Source: an uncultured Porphyromonadaceae bacterium | GTDB taxonomy: Bacteria > Bacteroidota > Bacteroidia > Bacteroidales > Muribaculaceae | Assembly: GCA_947174155.1 (NCBI GenBank) | Contig: CAMWHX010000056.1 | Coordinates: 1-6,785 of the forward strand | Length of the DNA: 6,785 nt | Direction: 5' to 3' | Shown here: one piece after another, positions 3,966-6,785 of the stretch | How the letters are laid out: every line of letters starts with the position of its first letter | How positions within the stretch are numbered: the first letter of the stretch is position 1 | Position numbers and translations under genes: made by a program | Notes under the pieces: generated by a model | What the model was told of the DNA's origin: nothing | Seen by the model: the letters and a program-made list of their open reading frames with translations, nothing else | Databases searched by the model: none

Positions 3966-6746
3966 ATGATACACAGACACCATCTCCTGATAGGACTGAT
4001 GCTCACAGTGGCGACCGGAGCGTGGGCCGAAACGGCTCTTCGCGGACGCGTGGTCAATGCCGAGGGTCAGCCCATCGGTGACGCCAACGTCCTGCTGCGT
4101 GATCAGCAGAGGTTTGTCATAACCGCTGACGACGGCACATTCTCAATCAACGACCTCGGCGGTGGAGCCGACGTGCTCAACGTGGTCGCCTTCGGCTACG
4201 AAGACCTCTACCGCGATGTCATGATCCGTTTCGACCAGGTCACCGACCTGGGTGACCTGCGCCTCAGCGTCTCCGGATACGACGGGGAGCTCCTCAACTC
4301 CGATTCCTATATCTTCGACGAGGAGCAGATCGCCGATGACGACGGCATGACCCAGAGTGTCGGCACCATCCAGGGCGCTACCGACGATATCTACTATCAG
4401 AGCGCCAACTACAACTTCTCCTCGGTCTACTTCAAGTTCCGCGGATTGGACAACAGCTGGACCGACGGCTTCATCAACGGCGTCAACTTCAACGACCGCA
4501 TGCGCGGCTCCTTCTCCTACAGCTCGCTCGGTGGCATGACGTCGACAGCCTTCCGCTCGAAGTCGGTCAGCATCGCCACTGACGCCGCGGCTTACGCCTT
4601 CGGCTCCATCGGCGGCACAACCAATATCACCACCTATGCCTCCGAATATGCCCCCGGCTTCCGCGGCAATCTGAGCTACACCAACTCCAACTACATGCTT
4701 CGCGCCCTGCTGCAGTATTCGACCGGTGTCAGCCGCAACGGCTGGGCCTTCTCGGCAAGCGTCATCGGCCGCTACGCACCGGAGGGTGTCATCGAGGGTA
4801 CCTGGTACAATTCACTTGGTTACAGCCTCTCGCTGCAGAAGATATTCAACGAGCGTCACTCCGTCAACCTCACGACCTGGGGCGCTCCGACACAGCGTGC
4901 CACAGCCGGCGCTACAACCCAGGAGGCTTACGATCTGGCCGGAAGCAATCTCTACAACCCCTCGTGGGGATACTTCAACGGCAAGAAGCGCAGCGCCCGC
5001 GTGGTCACCTCCTATGATCCCTCGGCCGTGCTCAACTGGATCTTCAAGCCCAAGCGCGGCACGACCCTCAACACCGCTATCGGCGTGCGCCATAACGCTT
5101 ATGCGCAGACCCGCCTCAATTACTACGGCTACAGCCCCGCGCCCGACTACTACCGCAACATGCCCTCCTTCTGGGCTCCTACGGCCGAAGAGGGTACCGA
5201 ACTCTGGGCAGCCCAGCAGGCGCAGTATGAGTTCATCACCGACAAGTGGGAGAACGACAAAGCCTTCCGCCAGATCAACTGGGATGAGATCTACCGCAGC
5301 AACCTGCTCAACAACACCAACTTCGACCGCGACCCGCAGTATGCCGGCCAAGCCTCGACGATTCTGGAGAACAACCACAGCAACCTGCTCTCGGTGATGT
5401 TTAACTCCTACCTCAACATGCGTCTCAACGAGGGCAACACACTGCAGGGGGGTATCTCCTACAACTATACCGACGCCCACTACTTCAAGACCATGGAGGA
5501 CCTCCTTGGAGCCAACTACTGGCGTGATATCGACACCTATTCAGAGCGCGATTTCGGCCACAGCACAGGTGCGCTGGAGAACGACCTCAACAATCCCGGC
5601 CGTCTCATCACCAAGAAGGGTGAAGTCTTCGGATACGATTACAATATTCGTCTGAACAACGCGCGTATCTGGGTGCAGAACCAGATAGTCACACGCCACT
5701 GGAACCTCTACTACGGTGTCGAGGGCTCCTATACCGACTTCATGCGTCACGGCAACATGCGCAACGGTCGCGCTCCGGAGAACTCCTACGGCAACGGCGA
5801 GCGTCACTCCTTCGGCAACGGAGCCGCCAAGGCCGCTGCCACCTATAAGCTCGATGGCCGAAACTACTTCGTCATCCATGCCGAGGGTGGTTCGCGCGCA
5901 CCACGCCCCTATGACTCCTATGTCAGCTCCCGCATCAAGGACACGGCGGTCCCCAACCTGGAGAGTGAGAAATTCATCAGCGGCGATATCTCCTACACCT
6001 GGGTCTATCCCCGCTTCCGCGGCAGCATCACCGGCTTCTTCACCCACGTGTGGGATGCCATGCGCCACACCGGCTTCTACGACTATGACCTGAAGAGCTT
6101 CATGAACTACTCCATCTCCGGTCTGCAGACCGAATACAAGGGTATCGAGCTCGGCATGGAGTATAAGTTTACCGACTCCTTCAGCATGAAGGCCGTAGGC
6201 ACATTCAGCCGTTATCAGTACAAGAACAATCCCGAGGGTGTCCGCTCCTACGAAAACGGTGCCCAGGAGGATGTCTACCGCACCGTCTACCTCAAGAACT
6301 ATCATATCGGATGCACACCGCAGCAGGCATACAGCATCGCGGCCAACTACAACATCAACCGATGGTTCTTCGAGCTCAACGCCAACTGGATGCTCGACAA
6401 CTACTACGACCTGGCCTATGCCCGCCACGAGGAGATGCCCGGCCTGTGGAAGTTCTGCACCACGGTCGAGGAGTATGAGGCACGCCGCGATGAGATCACA
6501 CGTCAGGACAAGCTCAAGGATGCCTTCGTGATGAATCTCTCCATCGGTAAGCTCATCTACACCCGCTGGGGCTCCATCAACCTCAACCTGAGCGTCAACA
6601 ACCTGCTCAACAACCGCGACATCCAGATGCGCGGATGGCAGGACGGCAAGTTCGACTATACGGACTATAACGTCAAGAAGTATCCCAACAAGGTGGCTTA
6701 CGCACAGGGTATCCGTGTATTCCTCAACCTGGGCATCCGCTTCTGA
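3966..6746 (+). CDS. TonB-dependent outer-membrane receptor
   Basis: This 926-residue protein is an outer-membrane beta-barrel importer powered by TonB-ExbB-ExbD. Residues 1-21 are a signal peptide with an AWA cleavage site. Residues about 22-102 form a carboxypeptidase-regulatory-like beta-sandwich (ALRGRVVNAEGQPIGDANV, then DDGTFSI and VVAFGYED), common on Bacteroidota receptors. The plug follows, with FKFRGLDNSWTDGFINGV (156-173) and the plug end FGSIGGTTNI (212-221). The remainder is an aromatic-rich barrel of alternating strands ending in VFLNLGIRF, with the terminal Phe used for barrel assembly. It is shorter than typical SusC proteins (usually about 1000 residues or more), and no SusD-like gene is next to it, as far as the window shows. 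I could not identify a clear TonB box. The substrate is unknown; the upstream exported hydrolase and deoC point weakly to a nucleic-acid or phosphate-ester product. No terminator follows within the remaining 39 bases. Confidence 0.93.
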   Translation: MIHRHHLLIGLMLTVATGAWAETALRGRVVNAEGQPIGDANVLLRDQQRFVITADDGTFSINDLGGGADVLNVVAFGYEDLYRDVMIRFDQVTDLGDLRLSVSGYDGELLNSDSYIFDEEQIADDDGMTQSVGTIQGATDDIYYQSANYNFSSVYFKFRGLDNSWTDGFINGVNFNDRMRGSFSYSSLGGMTSTAFRSKSVSIATDAAAYAFGSIGGTTNITTYASEYAPGFRGNLSYTNSNYMLRALLQYSTGVSRNGWAFSASVIGRYAPEGVIEGTWYNSLGYSLSLQKIFNERHSVNLTTWGAPTQRATAGATTQEAYDLAGSNLYNPSWGYFNGKKRSARVVTSYDPSAVLNWIFKPKRGTTLNTAIGVRHNAYAQTRLNYYGYSPAPDYYRNMPSFWAPTAEEGTELWAAQQAQYEFITDKWENDKAFRQINWDEIYRSNLLNNTNFDRDPQYAGQASTILENNHSNLLSVMFNSYLNMRLNEGNTLQGGISYNYTDAHYFKTMEDLLGANYWRDIDTYSERDFGHSTGALENDLNNPGRLITKKGEVFGYDYNIRLNNARIWVQNQIVTRHWNLYYGVEGSYTDFMRHGNMRNGRAPENSYGNGERHSFGNGAAKAAATYKLDGRNYFVIHAEGGSRAPRPYDSYVSSRIKDTAVPNLESEKFISGDISYTWVYPRFRGSITGFFTHVWDAMRHTGFYDYDLKSFMNYSISGLQTEYKGIELGMEYKFTDSFSMKAVGTFSRYQYKNNPEGVRSYENGAQEDVYRTVYLKNYHIGCTPQQAYSIAANYNINRWFFELNANWMLDNYYDLAYARHEEMPGLWKFCTTVEEYEARRDEITRQDKLKDAFVMNLSIGKLIYTRWGSINLNLSVNNLLNNRDIQMRGWQDGKFDYTDYNVKKYPNKVAYAQGIRVFLNLGIRF

Positions 6747-6780
6747 TGAGGGTGAAGACCTTAGTTACAAAGACACCGAA

Positions 6781-6785
6781 ATGAC
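6781..6785 (+). CDS. Possible start of the next gene, cut by the window edge
   Basis: An ATG at 6781-6783 is the last thing in the window. It lies 34 bp after the receptor stop, in line with the 38- and 46-bp gaps before it, and follows an A-rich stretch (ACAAAGACACCGAA) without Shine-Dalgarno, as for the other genes here. No product can be read. In related Bacteroidota loci a DUF5689-type lipoprotein gene often follows such a receptor; that is expectation, not observation. Confidence 0.35.

Noticed and set aside
2834..4057. 407-codon open frame on the minus strand opposite the hydrolase gene
   Set aside because: The plus strand encodes a complete EEP protein with all catalytic motifs. Long antisense frames are expected in high-G+C coding DNA, and the antisense product has no recognisable domain.
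5541..6428. 295-codon open frame on the minus strand inside the receptor gene (and a similar one at 4812-5480)
   Set aside because: Val/Gly/Asp-rich sequence typical of an antisense shadow; the receptor barrel on + is continuous.
3966..6746. Receptor as a SusC-type glycan importer
   Set aside because: It is shorter than typical SusC, has no adjacent SusD on the visible side, and no carbohydrate-active enzyme gene is nearby.
6746..6784. ATG overlapping the receptor stop (TGATG), suggesting translational coupling
   Set aside because: The frame ends after 12 codons (TGA 6782-6784) and encodes nothing recognisable; the ATG at 6781 is the better candidate for the next gene.

Overview
The window looks like a chromosomal piece from a member of the Bacteroidota, most likely order Bacteroidales. 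Supporting signs are two promoters of the Bacteroides type (-33 TTG/TTTG, -7 TAnnTTTG), start codons without a Shine-Dalgarno sequence, the end of a protein with a type IX secretion (T9SS) sorting tail, an ATPase of the AAA_14/DUF4143 type that is very common in gut Bacteroidales, and a TonB-dependent receptor with an N-terminal carboxypeptidase-regulatory-like domain. Sampled lines of the three-gene block on the right are about 58-65% G+C. A family such as Muribaculaceae is possible, but the sequence alone does not fix it.

Layout. Positions 2-94 (+) are the last 30 codons of a gene entering from the left, whose product ends in a T9SS type A-like sorting tail. A perfect 16-bp hairpin with a T run (174-216) closes it and also separates it from the convergent ATPase gene (256-1509, -). 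That ATPase gene is clearly more A+T-rich than the block to its right, and it has its own promoter and a 9-bp inverted repeat around its predicted transcription start. A 422-bp gap (1510-1931) holds the two divergent promoters and an unusually long, repeat-rich leader ahead of deoC. Then follow, all on the + strand and with gaps of only 38, 46 and 34 bp: deoC (deoxyribose-phosphate aldolase, 1932-2810), an exported endonuclease/exonuclease/phosphatase (EEP) family hydrolase (2849-3919), a TonB-dependent outer-membrane receptor (3966-6746), and probably the first codon of a further gene at 6781.

How the genes may work together. No terminator or new promoter is visible between deoC, the hydrolase and the receptor, so they may be one operon. 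A periplasmic or surface phosphodiesterase/nuclease, an outer-membrane importer and an aldolase that breaks down deoxyribose-5-phosphate would together make a plausible route for scavenging DNA or deoxynucleotides. This is inference from gene content; the substrates of the hydrolase and receptor cannot be read from the sequence.

The least explained part is the deoC leader (about 1742-1931). It contains a hairpin, an 18-bp perfect palindrome, imperfect tandem repeats with a 26-bp period and a G-rich stretch. The promoter with its leader is also bracketed by an 11-bp perfect inverted repeat.
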